The notes beneath the pieces were generated by a model. The model ran no database searches, had not been told where the DNA came from, and saw only the letters and a program-made list of their open reading frames with translations. From contig NZ_FQVO01000020.1 of assembly GCF_900129385.1 (NCBI RefSeq), positions 1 to 48,776 on the forward strand: a DNA stretch of 48,776 nt, given 5' to 3'. The position numbers and the translations under genes are program-made. Shown here in pieces: positions 23,140 through 33,700 of this stretch. The DNA is from Chryseobacterium takakiae. GTDB taxonomy: Bacteria; Bacteroidota; Bacteroidia; Flavobacteriales; Weeksellaceae. How positions within the stretch are numbered: position 1 is the stretch's first letter; each line of letters starts with the position of its first letter.

Positions 23140-24672
23140 TTATTTTATCACTTTATATTTCGGGACTAATGTTTTCATTACTGCCCAGGCTATGAGATAA
23201 GCAACCGCGCAGATTGAGAAAATGATCATATATCCTTTATCAATTCCGTCGACTACAACTGCCCCTGATTTTTCCAGTTTCTCGAAGAATCCGTCTGGTA
23301 ATCTTTCGTTAATATACTGCGGATATTTTTCCAGTAAAGGAATGCCGTCTACAGTTGACCATGCTTTATGAGCATGATCGAACAAAAGTCCGGATGATTT
23401 ATTAATTAAAAATGAACCGATTCCACCTGCCATTCCGCCAATTCCCGTGATGGTTGCAATTGCTTTTTTCGGGAACATATCGCCGACTGTCGAGAAGATA
23501 TTCGCAGACCAAGCCTGATGCGCTGCTCCTGCAACTCCGATAATGAGAACCGGAATCCAATAGGTTATAGAACCCAAAGGCTGAGCCAGTAAAGCCAGCA
23601 ACGGGAAAAATGCAAAGATCAGCATGGCTTTCATTCTTCCATTGTAGGCATTCATCCCTCTTTTTTCCACAAAATATTTGGGAAGCCATCCTCCTATAAT
23701 AGATAACAGGGTAATCATGTACAGTATAAATAACGGAAATGCACTTTGTGTGGAATCCATTTGGTATACCGAACTTAAGTAAGCCGGAGTCCAGAATAAA
23801 AAGAACCACCAAACACCGTCAGTCATAAATTTACCAAAAGCAAATGCCCAGGTCTGTCTGTAGCTGAAGCATTCTTTAAAAGTGAATTTTTTTTCTTCGG
23901 TTTGAGGTTCTGCTTCGTCAGCAATAATTTCTTCATGATCCTGATTGATATAGGTCAGCTCATGTTCGTTTACTTTATGATGCTCGTGAGGTTTTTTGTA
24001 ATAAAATACCCAAAGTCCCATCCATACAAACCCTAAGGCACCAATAATGATGAATGCCCATTCCCAGCCCATTGATTTTGCAATAAAAGGAATGGTAATC
24101 GGCGCTGCCAACGCACCTACCGTTGCACCTGCATTCCAGATACTTGTGGATAGAGCCCTGTCTTTTTTGGGAAAATATTCTGCCGTGGTTTTGATAGCTG
24201 CCGGGAAATTTCCTGCTTCACCGATAGCCAGCACGAAACGGGCAAATATAAACAGCGAAACGCTGGTACTGATAATTGCAGATGTATTGGAAACCGTTGC
24301 GATCAGTTCTTTAGATCCGTGGAAACCGGCCGTCCAGTTTCCGGTGAGGATTCCTGATGTGGCAACACCGCAGAAGGCATGTAATACGGCGCCTACAGAC
24401 CAAATACCGATTGCCCAGAGAAATCCCTTTTTGGTATCCATCCAATCAACAAATTTACCTGCGAACAGCATTCCTACTGCATAAAAAATAGAAAATAAGG
24501 CGGTTATATTTCCATAATCATTATTATTCCAGTGGAATTCCGGAGCAATAAAATCTTTCCACGTTAAAGATAAAACCTGACGATCCAGATAGTTGATTGT
24601 TGTGGCTATAAACAGCAGGACGCAGATAGTCCACCTGAAATTCGTTGGTTTAAGTAATTTAACTGAACTCAT
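23140..24672 (-). CDS. MFS transporter, hexuronate type
   Basis: A 510-residue protein with about 12 membrane segments. It starts with FRWTICVLLFIATTINYLDR (residues 12-31), the typical opening of the anion:cation symporter/ExuT group. The long central loop (about residues 230-275) is acidic and His-rich (KKPHEHHKVNEHE). Relatives carry galacturonate and glucuronate across the inner membrane by proton symport. It lies between uxaB and kdgA, so galacturonate or short oligouronides are likely substrates. Spacers of about 150 bases separate it from both neighbours, so it may also have its own promoter. Confidence 0.88.
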   Translation of the reverse strand: MSSVKLLKPTNFRWTICVLLFIATTINYLDRQVLSLTWKDFIAPEFHWNNNDYGNITALFSIFYAVGMLFAGKFVDWMDTKKGFLWAIGIWSVGAVLHAFCGVATSGILTGNWTAGFHGSKELIATVSNTSAIISTSVSLFIFARFVLAIGEAGNFPAAIKTTAEYFPKKDRALSTSIWNAGATVGALAAPITIPFIAKSMGWEWAFIIIGALGFVWMGLWVFYYKKPHEHHKVNEHELTYINQDHEEIIADEAEPQTEEKKFTFKECFSYRQTWAFAFGKFMTDGVWWFFLFWTPAYLSSVYQMDSTQSAFPLFILYMITLLSIIGGWLPKYFVEKRGMNAYNGRMKAMLIFAFFPLLALLAQPLGSITYWIPVLIIGVAGAAHQAWSANIFSTVGDMFPKKAIATITGIGGMAGGIGSFLINKSSGLLFDHAHKAWSTVDGIPLLEKYPQYINERLPDGFFEKLEKSGAVVVDGIDKGYMIIFSICAVAYLIAWAVMKTLVPKYKVIK

Positions 24673-24722
24673 ATTGTTTTTTTGAATTAGTTATTTTTTG
24701 TTTTTTTATTAATAATGATATT

Positions 24723-24812
24723 TGTTTTAACACAAAGTCCGCGAAGTTTTTTTGAATAATAACTATTTTTAAGATCGCAAAGGCTCTGCTCAACTAAGAT
24801 TGCAAAGTGTTT
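24723..24812. repeat. Intergenic cgcaaag-type repeat
   Basis: It carries acacaaagtccgcgaag, gatcgcaaaggc and gattgcaaag within about 90 bases between kdgA and the transporter gene, as in other gaps of the window. Confidence 0.45.
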
Positions 24813-24825
24813 AGCTTATTAATCA

Positions 24826-25485
24826 TTATTTTAAAGCCTGAATAATATCCAGAACTTTCTTTGTTTCATTTTCAATGGTTGTGTAATCTTTCGCTGCCAT
24901 AAGCTCTTTGCTTATCAGCTTGCTTCCCATTCCCACTGCAGAAACTCCGGCGCTGAACCAACTTTCAATACTTTCTTTGGTAGTATCTACTCCACCTGTC
25001 GGCATAAATTTCAGATTTGGAAAAACATCTCTAATGGCACTCATAAATCCTGTTCCCAATGCATTTCCGGGGAATAGTTTTATGAAAGTTACCCCTGCAT
25101 TCTCCGCACCGATAATTTCTGTCGGTGTCATACAACCGGGACTGTATAACAGATCTTTCGGAATTAAAAATTCTGCAACCTCCGCTACAAATCCCGGACT
25201 GATAAAGAAATCTGCCCCAATCTTATAATATGATTCAGCCTGCTGCAAATTTTTAATCGTTCCGATTCCCAAAAGCATTTCCGGCATTTCCGTATTACGG
25301 ATTTCTATCATCTTTGTAAAATTACTCAACGCTGCTTCGCCACGGCTTGTGTATTCCACGGCACGGATTCCCGCTTTGTAAAGTGATCTCAATATTTCTA
25401 TGGTTACCGTTTCATCAGTATTATAATACAGCGGTAAAATGCCCTGATTAATGATGGCGTTGGTAACGGTTTGAATTTTTGTCAT
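24826..25485 (-). CDS. kdgA: KDPG/KHG aldolase
   Basis: A class I aldolase of 219 residues from the ATG at 25485 (MTKIQTVTNAIINQGILPLY). An upstream ATG at 25506 would add seven residues, but the A-rich aaaacaaaacaaa stretch favours the shorter one. Motifs are EYTSRGEAA, YSPGCMTPTEI and FIKLFPGN, where Lys forms the Schiff base, then MPTGGVD. It splits 2-keto-3-deoxy-6-phosphogluconate into pyruvate and glyceraldehyde-3-phosphate, the final step of the pathway. It stands between the kinase and transporter genes. Confidence 0.9.
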   Translation of the reverse strand: MTKIQTVTNAIINQGILPLYYNTDETVTIEILRSLYKAGIRAVEYTSRGEAALSNFTKMIEIRNTEMPEMLLGIGTIKNLQQAESYYKIGADFFISPGFVAEVAEFLIPKDLLYSPGCMTPTEIIGAENAGVTFIKLFPGNALGTGFMSAIRDVFPNLKFMPTGGVDTTKESIESWFSAGVSAVGMGSKLISKELMAAKDYTTIENETKKVLDIIQALK

Positions 25486-25554
25486 TTTGTTTTGTTTTAA
25501 ATGCAAGAACGCGGAAGCAGCGTTAGAGCTTAAAGCTCTAACACTGCTGGGCTC

Positions 25555-26559
25555 TTATCTTTTTATTCTTCCTCCTGAATTTCCGGCCATTACTTCAAGG
25601 ATATCTTCGGCACTGCTGTAATTGATATCTCCTAAAATGGTATGTTTGATAGCGCACGCTGCATTGGCAAAGTTCAGTGCTTTTTCGTCGTCGAAATTTT
25701 GTAAGCCATAAATTAACCCTGCCGCAAAAGCGTCACCCGTTCCGATTCTGTCGACTACAGGATTTACTTCCAGCAAGTCTGTTTCAAAATATTTTCCATT
25801 AACCAAAGCTCTTCCCTGCGTTTGCTGAGAACTTGCCGTAACACCAATTCTTATTTTATCAAAAATTTTATGAATGGAAGGACACTGTTTCTTTAATTCT
25901 TCACATGCTTCCAGGAATCCGTTTTTATGTGATGAAAACTGAGTTCCCAGAATTTCGTTGATTTCATTGGTTCCTCCGATGAAAATTGTTGACATGGAAA
26001 CCAGTTCTTTCAACACTTCATTTCCGTTTTTTCCATATTTCCATAGGTTGGAACGGTAAGCGGGATCGGTGGTTACTTCAATACCCATGTCACGGGCAGT
26101 CTGAAGACCTTTCTTCAATGCTTCATAGGCTGCTTCTGAAATTCCGGGACTAATACCGGTCCAGTGAAAATAAATACAACCTTCCAAAGCTTTTTTCCAG
26201 TCGATTTTTTCTGCTTCAATATTGGCAAAAGAGCCGTTCAATCTGTTATATGCGATTCTGCTTGGACGAACTGCTGAACCTACTTCTAAGAAGTACAAAC
26301 CCAAAGGATGTTCGTTTTTAGAAATAAAATTGGTGTCAATTCCGAAGCTTTTTACAAAAGCAAGTGCTGATTCCCCGACAAAATCATCGGAAACGCTGCT
26401 GATATGTCTTACCTCGCAACCCATCGTTGCCAATGAAGAGGCAACATTAAGTTCTGTTCCTCCGAAAAAGAATTCCATTTCGTGGCTTTGCTTCATGGTT
26501 CTGTTTCCGGGTGGCGAAAGCCGCATGATGATTTCACCGAAAGTAAGTATTTTACCCAT
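25555..26559 (-). CDS. kdgK: 2-keto-3-deoxygluconate kinase
   Basis: A 334-residue PfkB-family sugar kinase. It opens GKILTFGEIIMRLSPPGN and has the sugar-binding FFFGGTELNVASSLA. It ends with the catalytic anion hole GTGDAFAAGLIYGL (about residues 270-283), where Asp is the base. It phosphorylates KDG to KDPG, linking both uronate branches to the aldolase encoded next. The gap to kdgA is 69 bases, so the two genes probably form one transcript. Confidence 0.9.
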   Translation of the reverse strand: MGKILTFGEIIMRLSPPGNRTMKQSHEMEFFFGGTELNVASSLATMGCEVRHISSVSDDFVGESALAFVKSFGIDTNFISKNEHPLGLYFLEVGSAVRPSRIAYNRLNGSFANIEAEKIDWKKALEGCIYFHWTGISPGISEAAYEALKKGLQTARDMGIEVTTDPAYRSNLWKYGKNGNEVLKELVSMSTIFIGGTNEINEILGTQFSSHKNGFLEACEELKKQCPSIHKIFDKIRIGVTASSQQTQGRALVNGKYFETDLLEVNPVVDRIGTGDAFAAGLIYGLQNFDDEKALNFANAACAIKHTILGDINYSSAEDILEVMAGNSGGRIKR

Positions 26560-26678
26560 AAGTTTTTACTAACCTTAATTTTTTGAATATCTGTTTTGGT
26601 TTAACGCAAATTCCGCAAAGCTTCGATTTCACTTAAATAAGACAACAAAGAGTTTTTGATATTCAATTATTTTTATCT

Positions 26679-26806
26679 AAACCATTAAGATTTTATTAAG
26701 GAGTTTAGAAAAATTAAGTTGAGCCTTGCTTTAAATGTTTTTGCTGAATTAAAATCTTTGATTTTGCCTTAATCAAAACTTAACTTCTTAATTCTTTTTA
26801 ATGGTT
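26679..26806. repeat. Long intergenic palindrome (ccattaag type), copy 1
   Basis: It begins aaaccattaagattttatta and ends with ttcttaattc then tttttaatggtt, an imperfect inverse of the start. A related element lies at 43978-44089. It fills much of the 345-base gap between uxaC and kdgK. The remainder (26560-26678 and 26807-26904) holds a cgcaaa-type repeat and nothing else I can identify. Confidence 0.7.
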
Positions 26807-26904
26807 CAAAATTCTTTTTTGCCTCTCGCGATTGAGCAGATTACGCAGATTTTTTTAAGAAAATCATCTGCCAGATTTGTTCATCATTGAGGATCTTATT
26901 TAAT

Positions 26905-28302
26905 TTAAAAATCGAAATAATTTTTGGCATTATGGTAACAAATATCGGAAATTATTTTACCGACATGCTCCATATCATCCGGCAATTCACCGTTTTTCAT
27001 TTCTTCACCGAAAAGGTTACACAATACTCTTCTGAAATATTCGTGTCTCGGGTAAGAAAGGAAGCTTCTTGAATCCGTAAGCATTCCTACAAAGCAGCTT
27101 ATCAATCCCATATTGGAAAGTGCATTCATCTGTTTGATCATTCCGTCTTTCTGGTCCAGAAACCACCATCCTGAACCGAACTGCACTTTTCCTTTAATGC
27201 TTCCATCATTAAAGTTCCCGATCATGGTTGCGAAAATCTCGTTGTCTGCAGGATTTAAATTATATAAAATGGTTTTCGTAAGCTTATCTTTTCCGTCCAG
27301 CGCATTTAAAAATTTAGATAAATTTTCTGCCTGCACGAAATCTCCGATAGAATCCCAGCCTGTGTCCGGGCCAAGGATTCTGTGCATTCTTTCGTTGTTG
27401 TTTCTCAATGCTCCCAAATGGAACTGCTGAACCCAACCAAATGTATGATAGGTTTCACCCAAAAATAATAAAATCGCAGTCTTGAATTGATTAACCTGCT
27501 TTTCAGCGATCACTTTTCCGTTCAACTTATCATTAAAGATGGCATTCACCTCTGCTTCTGTCGATTCTTCGTAAGAGATATTGTTTAATCCGTGGTCACA
27601 AAGCCTGCATCCGTTTTCGTGGAAATATTGAATTCTTTTTAATAAAGCGTCACACAATGTCTGATACGAACTGATTTCAATTCCGGCAGCTTCACCTAAT
27701 TTTGAAATATAATCTGCAAAATTGTGGTTTTCTATTAAAATGGCTTTATCCGGACGGAAAGCAGTACTGACTTTAATAGAGAAATCACTTTTTGCCAGAT
27801 CCTGATGGTAATTGAGTGTGTCCGTAGGATCTTCCGTTGTACAAAGAGATTCCACATTCATCATTTTTAATAATCCTCTGGTGGATTTTTCAGGAGTCTG
27901 AAGTTGTGCGGTGATGTTATCGTAAATTTCCGAAGCATTGTGTTCGTTCAGCAATTCATCAATTCCGAAATATCTTTTTAATTCCAGATGCGTCCAGTGA
28001 TACAAAGGATTTCTCAAGGTGAAAGGAACCGTTTTTGCCCACGCCTGAAATTTTTCCTTGTCTGAAGAATCTCCCGTAATAAATTTTTCGTTTACGCCTA
28101 AGGTACGCATGGCTCTCCATTTGTAATGATCGCCGGCAATCCATACTTTAGAAATATTTTCAAAAACAGTGTCTTCGGCAATATCTTTAGGGATCAGGTG
28201 ATTGTGATAATCAATGATCGGTTGTTTTTCTGCAAATCTGAAATATAATTCTTCAGCGTGTTTACTTTGTAATAAAAATTGATCTGTTATAAAAGGTTTC
28301 AT
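26905..28302 (-). CDS. uxaC: Uronate isomerase
   Basis: A 465-residue protein of the amidohydrolase-related UxaC family, normal length. It opens with FITDQFLLQSKHAEELYFRF and the metal-site motif IDYHNHLIPKDI (near residues 30-41). Later it has RILGPDTGWDSIGD and GSGWWFLDQKDGM, ending with HDMEHVGK-like DDMEHVGKIISDICYHNAKNY. It interconverts D-galacturonate with D-tagaturonate (or glucuronate with fructuronate). With uxaB and uxaA in the operon, the galacturonate direction is implied. It lies 18 bases after kduD. Confidence 0.93.
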   Translation of the reverse strand: MKPFITDQFLLQSKHAEELYFRFAEKQPIIDYHNHLIPKDIAEDTVFENISKVWIAGDHYKWRAMRTLGVNEKFITGDSSDKEKFQAWAKTVPFTLRNPLYHWTHLELKRYFGIDELLNEHNASEIYDNITAQLQTPEKSTRGLLKMMNVESLCTTEDPTDTLNYHQDLAKSDFSIKVSTAFRPDKAILIENHNFADYISKLGEAAGIEISSYQTLCDALLKRIQYFHENGCRLCDHGLNNISYEESTEAEVNAIFNDKLNGKVIAEKQVNQFKTAILLFLGETYHTFGWVQQFHLGALRNNNERMHRILGPDTGWDSIGDFVQAENLSKFLNALDGKDKLTKTILYNLNPADNEIFATMIGNFNDGSIKGKVQFGSGWWFLDQKDGMIKQMNALSNMGLISCFVGMLTDSRSFLSYPRHEYFRRVLCNLFGEEMKNGELPDDMEHVGKIISDICYHNAKNYFDF

Positions 28303-28320
28303 TCTCGTGTAAATTCTTTG

Positions 28321-29103
28321 TTATTCATTAGCAGGTTTTCCGATGGTTGCCAAAATTCCTCCATCAACATAGATGATTTGTCCGTTGATGAATCTGCTTG
28401 CTTCGGAGGCCAGAAAAATAGCTGTCCCTGCAAGATCTTCAGGATTTCCCCATCTTCCTTCCGGAGTTCTGCTGATGATAAAATCGTTGAACGGATTTCC
28501 ATCCACTCTGATAGGTTCTGTTTGTGACGTTGCAAAATATCCGGGACCGATACCGTTTACCTGAATATTGTGTTTTGCCCATTCTGTTGCTAAATTTTTG
28601 GTAAGCATTTTCAAACCTCCTTTTGCGGAAGCATATGCCACCACATTATCGCGTCCCAGCTCACTCATCATCGAGCAGATATTGATGATCTTTCCGGATC
28701 TTCTTTTGATCATGTATTTTCCAACCAACTTGGACATGATAAAAGGACCTGTAAGATCTACGTCGATTACTTTTCTAAAGTCTTCTACTTCCATATCAAT
28801 TGCCGGAATACGCTTGATGATTCCTGCATTATTGACAAGGATGTCTATTTTTCCATGGGTGGCTTCCATCAGGGCTACTTTCTGTGCAGCTTCCAGTTCG
28901 TCCGTTACATCAAAGATATAACCGGTTGCTTTGTATCCTTTTGAATGATAATAGTCTAAAGCTTCTTCCAATTTGGACGGTGTTGTACTTGTAATTGCCA
29001 GTTCGGCACCTGCAGCGGCCAGACCTTCTGCCATTGCCATTCCCAATCCGTGAGTTCCGCCGGTAACGACTGCTACTTTACCGGATAAATCAAATAAATT
29101 CAT
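28321..29103 (-). CDS. kduD: 2-dehydro-3-deoxy-D-gluconate 5-dehydrogenase (SDR)
   Basis: A classical short-chain dehydrogenase of 260 residues. It has the NAD site VVTGGTHGLGMAMAEG, NNAG, the catalytic Ser in ICSMMSELG and YASAKGG (YxxxK). KduD reduces 2,5-diketo-3-deoxygluconate (DKII) to KDG, finishing breakdown of unsaturated uronate from pectate-lyase products. It follows kduI by eight bases, which strongly supports KduD over other SDRs. The C-terminus FINGQIIYVDGGILATIG is typical. Confidence 0.9.
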   Translation of the reverse strand: MNLFDLSGKVAVVTGGTHGLGMAMAEGLAAAGAELAITSTTPSKLEEALDYYHSKGYKATGYIFDVTDELEAAQKVALMEATHGKIDILVNNAGIIKRIPAIDMEVEDFRKVIDVDLTGPFIMSKLVGKYMIKRRSGKIINICSMMSELGRDNVVAYASAKGGLKMLTKNLATEWAKHNIQVNGIGPGYFATSQTEPIRVDGNPFNDFIISRTPEGRWGNPEDLAGTAIFLASEASRFINGQIIYVDGGILATIGKPANE

Positions 29104-29111
29104 TTGAAAAA

Positions 29112-29948
29112 TTACTTTAGTTCGTTTGTTTTGATACCGTCCATATCACCATAATCCATATTTTCTCCGGCCATTCCCCAGATAAAAGTATAATTGGAAG
29201 TTCCCACTCCTGAGTGGATCGACCATTCCGGAGATAATACCGCCTGCCTGTTGGTCATAAAAATATGACGCGTTTCATGAGGTTGGCCCATAAAGTGGCT
29301 GACAGTCTGCCCTTCTTCAAGATCAAAGTAGAAATATGCTTCCATTCTTCTGGTGTGGGTGTGTGCAGGCATGGTGTTCCATACACTTCCCGGATGAAGT
29401 TCCGTCATCCCCATCTGCAGCTGGCAGGTTTCCAACACAGAATTTACAATGAGTTTATTAATGGTGCGTTTGTTAGCGTACTTCTCTTCACCTAATTCTA
29501 CGATTTCGGCTTCATTTTTTGTAATCTTTTTATTGGGATAACTGTGATGTGCCGGAGCGGAATTGATGTAAAAGTAGGACTGTTCATCCCCAGCCTTTTC
29601 AAAAATCACTTCTCTTGCACCTTTGCCAATATATAAAGCTTCTTTGTTATTCAGTTCATATACTTCACCATCTACCGTTACTTTCCCTTTTCCTCCAACG
29701 TTGATTATTCCCAGCTCTCTTCGGTCAAGAAAATTTTGCGCTTTCAGGTCGTCGGTAGGCTCCAGTTTTAAAGCTTTTCTAGAAGGCATAATTCCTCCAA
29801 CAATCAGCCTGTCGTACATTGAATAGACTAATTTGATCTGGTCTTCATTAAATAAATCATTGATCAGAAACTCCCTCCTGAGATCTTCTGTGGTATAATT
29901 TTTTACATCTTCAGGATGATGGGCGTAGCGAAATTCTGATTTTTCCAT
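29112..29948 (-). CDS. kduI: 5-keto-4-deoxyuronate isomerase
   Basis: A 278-residue cupin-fold isomerase, the usual KduI length when started at ATG 29948 (MEKSEFRYAHHPEDVKNYTT). The frame is open slightly further upstream. Conserved parts are GGIMPSRKALKL, RELGIINVGGKG, NTMPAHTHTRRMEAYFYF with the metal-binding His residues, and WSIHSGVGTSNYTFIWGMAGEN. It converts 5-keto-4-deoxyuronate (DKI) to DKII. It is the first gene of the minus-strand uronate operon, next to a LacI-type palindrome 41 bases upstream. Confidence 0.93.
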   Translation of the reverse strand: MEKSEFRYAHHPEDVKNYTTEDLRREFLINDLFNEDQIKLVYSMYDRLIVGGIMPSRKALKLEPTDDLKAQNFLDRRELGIINVGGKGKVTVDGEVYELNNKEALYIGKGAREVIFEKAGDEQSYFYINSAPAHHSYPNKKITKNEAEIVELGEEKYANKRTINKLIVNSVLETCQLQMGMTELHPGSVWNTMPAHTHTRRMEAYFYFDLEEGQTVSHFMGQPHETRHIFMTNRQAVLSPEWSIHSGVGTSNYTFIWGMAGENMDYGDMDGIKTNELK

Positions 29949-29988
29949 ACTTCTTATTTTTTGCGGTTTTATCAAAACCAGTTAAACA

Positions 29989-30007
29989 TTGCGTAATCGA
30001 TTGCATA
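29989..30007. promoter_or_regulatory. LacI-type operator 1
   Basis: TTGCGTAATCGATTGCATA has the palindromic core AATCGATT, with the flanks TGCG and TGCA partly symmetric. It lies 41 bases upstream of the kduI start, a typical repressor position. Confidence 0.6.
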
Positions 30008-30658
30008 AATTACACTAAAATATTTAGAAATACTTATGGGGATAAATATATAACTATTCTTCAAATCCTTAACAAAAATTTAATTTAAATTTATAAAAAA
30101 CTGATTATAAACTAATAAAGTATATTGATTTAGAAAAATTTCAGGATAAAAACACTTTTTAAAATTGCGATATTTACCCAAAATATTAAGCAGCAAAACA
30201 TATAATTTAAAAGTCTGATATATCTAATGCGGTTTTGTAAATTTATTTTAAAAGAAAGAAATGCATACAATATCCATATCTGAGTTCAAATTCCAGGCAA
30301 ATAATTGATTAAATAAAGCACATAAAAAAGATGACAAAAATCAGTAAAAAATCTCAAATCTTATTTCTTGCGCCCGGTTTTGGTAAATATTTTACTTGAA
30401 AAAATCGTCAATTTTAATTAAATTTTAAGCTTAAAATTAATGAGCAGAATTTTTTTTTCATTATTTTTTGATTGACACCATTCTTTTGCACAACCGACAT
30501 AAACGTCTATTTTACAGCATTTTAATCAATTTATTTCAATTGGTATTTCTTTAAAATGAATAAGTTTCAAACATGAATTAATGAAAAAATAATATTTTTT
30601 TCTTTGCATATTGGAAAATAATATTAGTTTAGAAGCCAAGATATTTATTATGAAAAAT

Positions 30659-30676
30659 TACGCAATCGATTGCACA
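30659..30676. promoter_or_regulatory. LacI-type operator 2
   Basis: TACGCAATCGATTGCACA contains the perfect 12-base palindrome GCAATCGATTGC. It lies about 120 bases upstream of susC and is the best copy of the three sites. Confidence 0.65.
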
Positions 30677-30796
30677 GTGATATGCGTTAATTTTTAAAAA
30701 ATATTTTCCACTAAAAAATAGAATACTTAAAAATCCACCACAAAACAAAAATTGAAAAAAAACTTTCAACCAAAATTAAAACTATAAGGATACAAA

Positions 30797-33700
30797 ATGG
30801 ATAAAAAAGTACAATCAGTAAAGTGGTTATACCTAACTGCCTTTCTACTTCCTGTCCTTGCTATGGCTCAAGAAAAAGAAACCAAAAAGGACAAAGAAAC
30901 CAATATTGATGAGGTAGTTCTGGTAGGATACACTAAGGTTTCTAAAAAGGATGTTACCAATGCCGTTTCTTCAGTAAAGGCGGAAGCTATAAAGGATATG
31001 CCATCCAACAATGCTGCAGAAGCCATCCAGGGAAGACTTGCCGGTGTGCAGGTTTCCCTGAGTGAAGGATCTCCGGGAGCAGATGTAGATATCGTGATCA
31101 GAGGAGGAAACTCCATTACCGGCAGCAATGCTCCGCTGTATATTGTAGACGGAGTTCAGATGGACAATGCTCTGACGATATTATCTCCGAAAGAAATTGA
31201 ATCTATTGAAGTTCTGAAAGATGCTTCTTCTACCAGTATTTATGGAGCCAGAGGTGCAAATGGGGTTGTCCTGATCACCACGAAAGGAGGCCGTAAAAGA
31301 GCAAAAACTTCTATCAATTACAATGGCTTCTTAGGAGTGAGGTCGATTCAGAATACAATTAACGTGCTGGATCCGTATCAGTATGTCCTCTATCAGTATG
31401 AAATCTATAACAAGGGCGGCGTACAAACGGACATCGATGCCTTCAATACGAGATACGGAAGTTTTCAGGACATTGGAAAAAACTATGGAAATATTAAGAA
31501 GATAGACTGGCAGGATGAGGTCTTCGGTAGAGAAGCTTTCAACTTCACGCATAATATTGCTGTTACCGGTGGGTCTGAGAATTCTTCTTTTTCTTTGTCA
31601 TTAAACAATGTTCAGGAAGACGGAATCATGATTGGTTCGGGTTTTAAAAGAAACATGGCCAATTTCAAATATGATTATGATCTTTCTAAAAAGCTGAGCA
31701 TGACGCTTAATGCGAGATACAGCAGACAGACCATTTATGGGGCCGGAACTTCTGCAACAGGATCACAAAGTACCAACCGATTGAGAAATGCCGTAAGATA
31801 CCAACCGTTTGAAGGAGGACCCGCTCAAAACATTGACGAGTTTGATCCTTTATTTGCGAATGAAACCAATCTTGTAAATCCTCTGATCCTTGCTGATAAT
31901 GAAGTGAAAGAAAACGGCAGAAATGATCTTTTATTGAATGGTGTCATTGAATACAAGATCAATAAAAATTTCACCTTCCGGAGTGTTATAGGATACGTGC
32001 AGCGAGACGAATTCGTCAATCAGTTTTCGGGTGTGGTTACCAGTCTTGCAAGACAGAATAATGATCAGCCTGTCGTATTTTTAAGCAAAGCTCAATCAAG
32101 GAGAATTACCAATACCAATACTTTAAATTTCAGGAAAACGTACGGCAGTCATAAAGTAGATTTTCTTTTAGGACAGGAAACCGTAAAAACTGACGCCGAA
32201 TCGTTAACCATGAATATCAAATGGCTTCCGAAGTCCATCAGTCCTCAGGAAGCATTTGCCAACATCCAGTCGGCCAGCCCACCTTCAGGATTAGTTCAGG
32301 ATAATCCCAGAACAGAATTGCTGCCAGACAGAATCGTATCATTTTTCGGAAGAGCCAATTATATCTTCAAAAACAAATATATTGTAACAGCCTCCATGAG
32401 AGCAGACGGATCCAGTGTATTTGGCCCCGGAAACAGATGGGGATATTTTCCCGCAGCTTCCGTTGCATGGAAGATCAATGAAGAAAATTTCCTGAAAGAA
32501 AGCCGTGTTATCAGTGAACTAAAGCTGAGAGCGGGATATGGCCTTTCCGGAAACAACAGGATTAAAGCTTTCCTGTATGATACTTTTTTTACCACGTCAT
32601 CTGACTACGGGTATGCTTTCGGAACCAATGTAACCCCCGGAGCAACGACAGGTAATATCATGGCTAATAAAAATGTTAAATGGGAATCGGCAACTTCAAA
32701 AAATGCAGGATTGGATTTTGGCTTGTTTAAAGGCAGGGTGTACGGTTCCGTTGATGTTTACCAAACCGACACGAAAGATCTTCTTTTACTGGCGAAAATT
32801 CCGCAGACAACAGGTTACGAATACCAATACCAGAATTCCGGGAGCACAACCAATAAAGGAATTGAAGTTTCAGTAGGTAGTACCATCATCAGCAATGATA
32901 ATTTTACCTGGAAAATTGATGCTAACATTTCATCCAATAGAAACACCATCAAAAGCTTAGGAAGCAGTGCTTCTGCAAGTTCCAATTACTATTTGTTTCC
33001 TTCCGGATGGCAGAACAACCTGAATGATTTCTTAGTGCAGGTAGGTAAGCCCGTAGGTACTTACTGGGGATATGTAACCGCCGGAAGATATGAAATAAAT
33101 GATTTTGATTATAACCCGACAACCCAGGCTTATACCCTGAAAGCAGGAATCGCAAGTTCTGCTGCAGCAGCTAACGGAGCAAGACCGGTACAGCCGGGAG
33201 ATCTGAAACTGGAAGACCTCAACGGAGATGGAGTGATTGATAATAATGATATGACCGACCTGGGAAGTGCCCAGCCAAAATTTTATGGTGGATTTAACCA
33301 GACGTTCCGTTATAAAAATTGGGATATGAGTGTAATGTTCAATTTCTCGGTTGGAAACAAAGTGTATAATGCCAATAAAATCGAATATTCCACACAATAT
33401 CTTTACAGGGATAACAATATGCTCGCTGAAGTCGCTGACCGCTGGAGATGGTTTGATGACAACGGCGTAAAAGTAAATGATCCTACCGCTCTGGCAGCAC
33501 TTAATGCCAATACCACAATGTGGACTCCGCCGGCGGGTGCTTATTTCCTTCATTCGTATGCTATTGAGGATGGCTCTTTTCTTCGTCTGAATAACCTGAC
33601 CATAGGATATTCTCTTGGAAAAGACTTTACCAAACAGCTCGGGCTTTCAAATTTCAGATTATATTTTACCATGAATAATGTATTTACCATTACAGGGTAT

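Larger units (their letters stand above)
29949..30796. promoter_or_regulatory. Divergent control region between kduI and susC
   Basis: A very AT-rich 848-base gap. It holds two LacI-type palindromes, at 29989-30007 near kduI and at 30659-30676 nearer susC. No convincing gene was seen here. I could not define the -33/-7 boxes reliably. Confidence 0.6.
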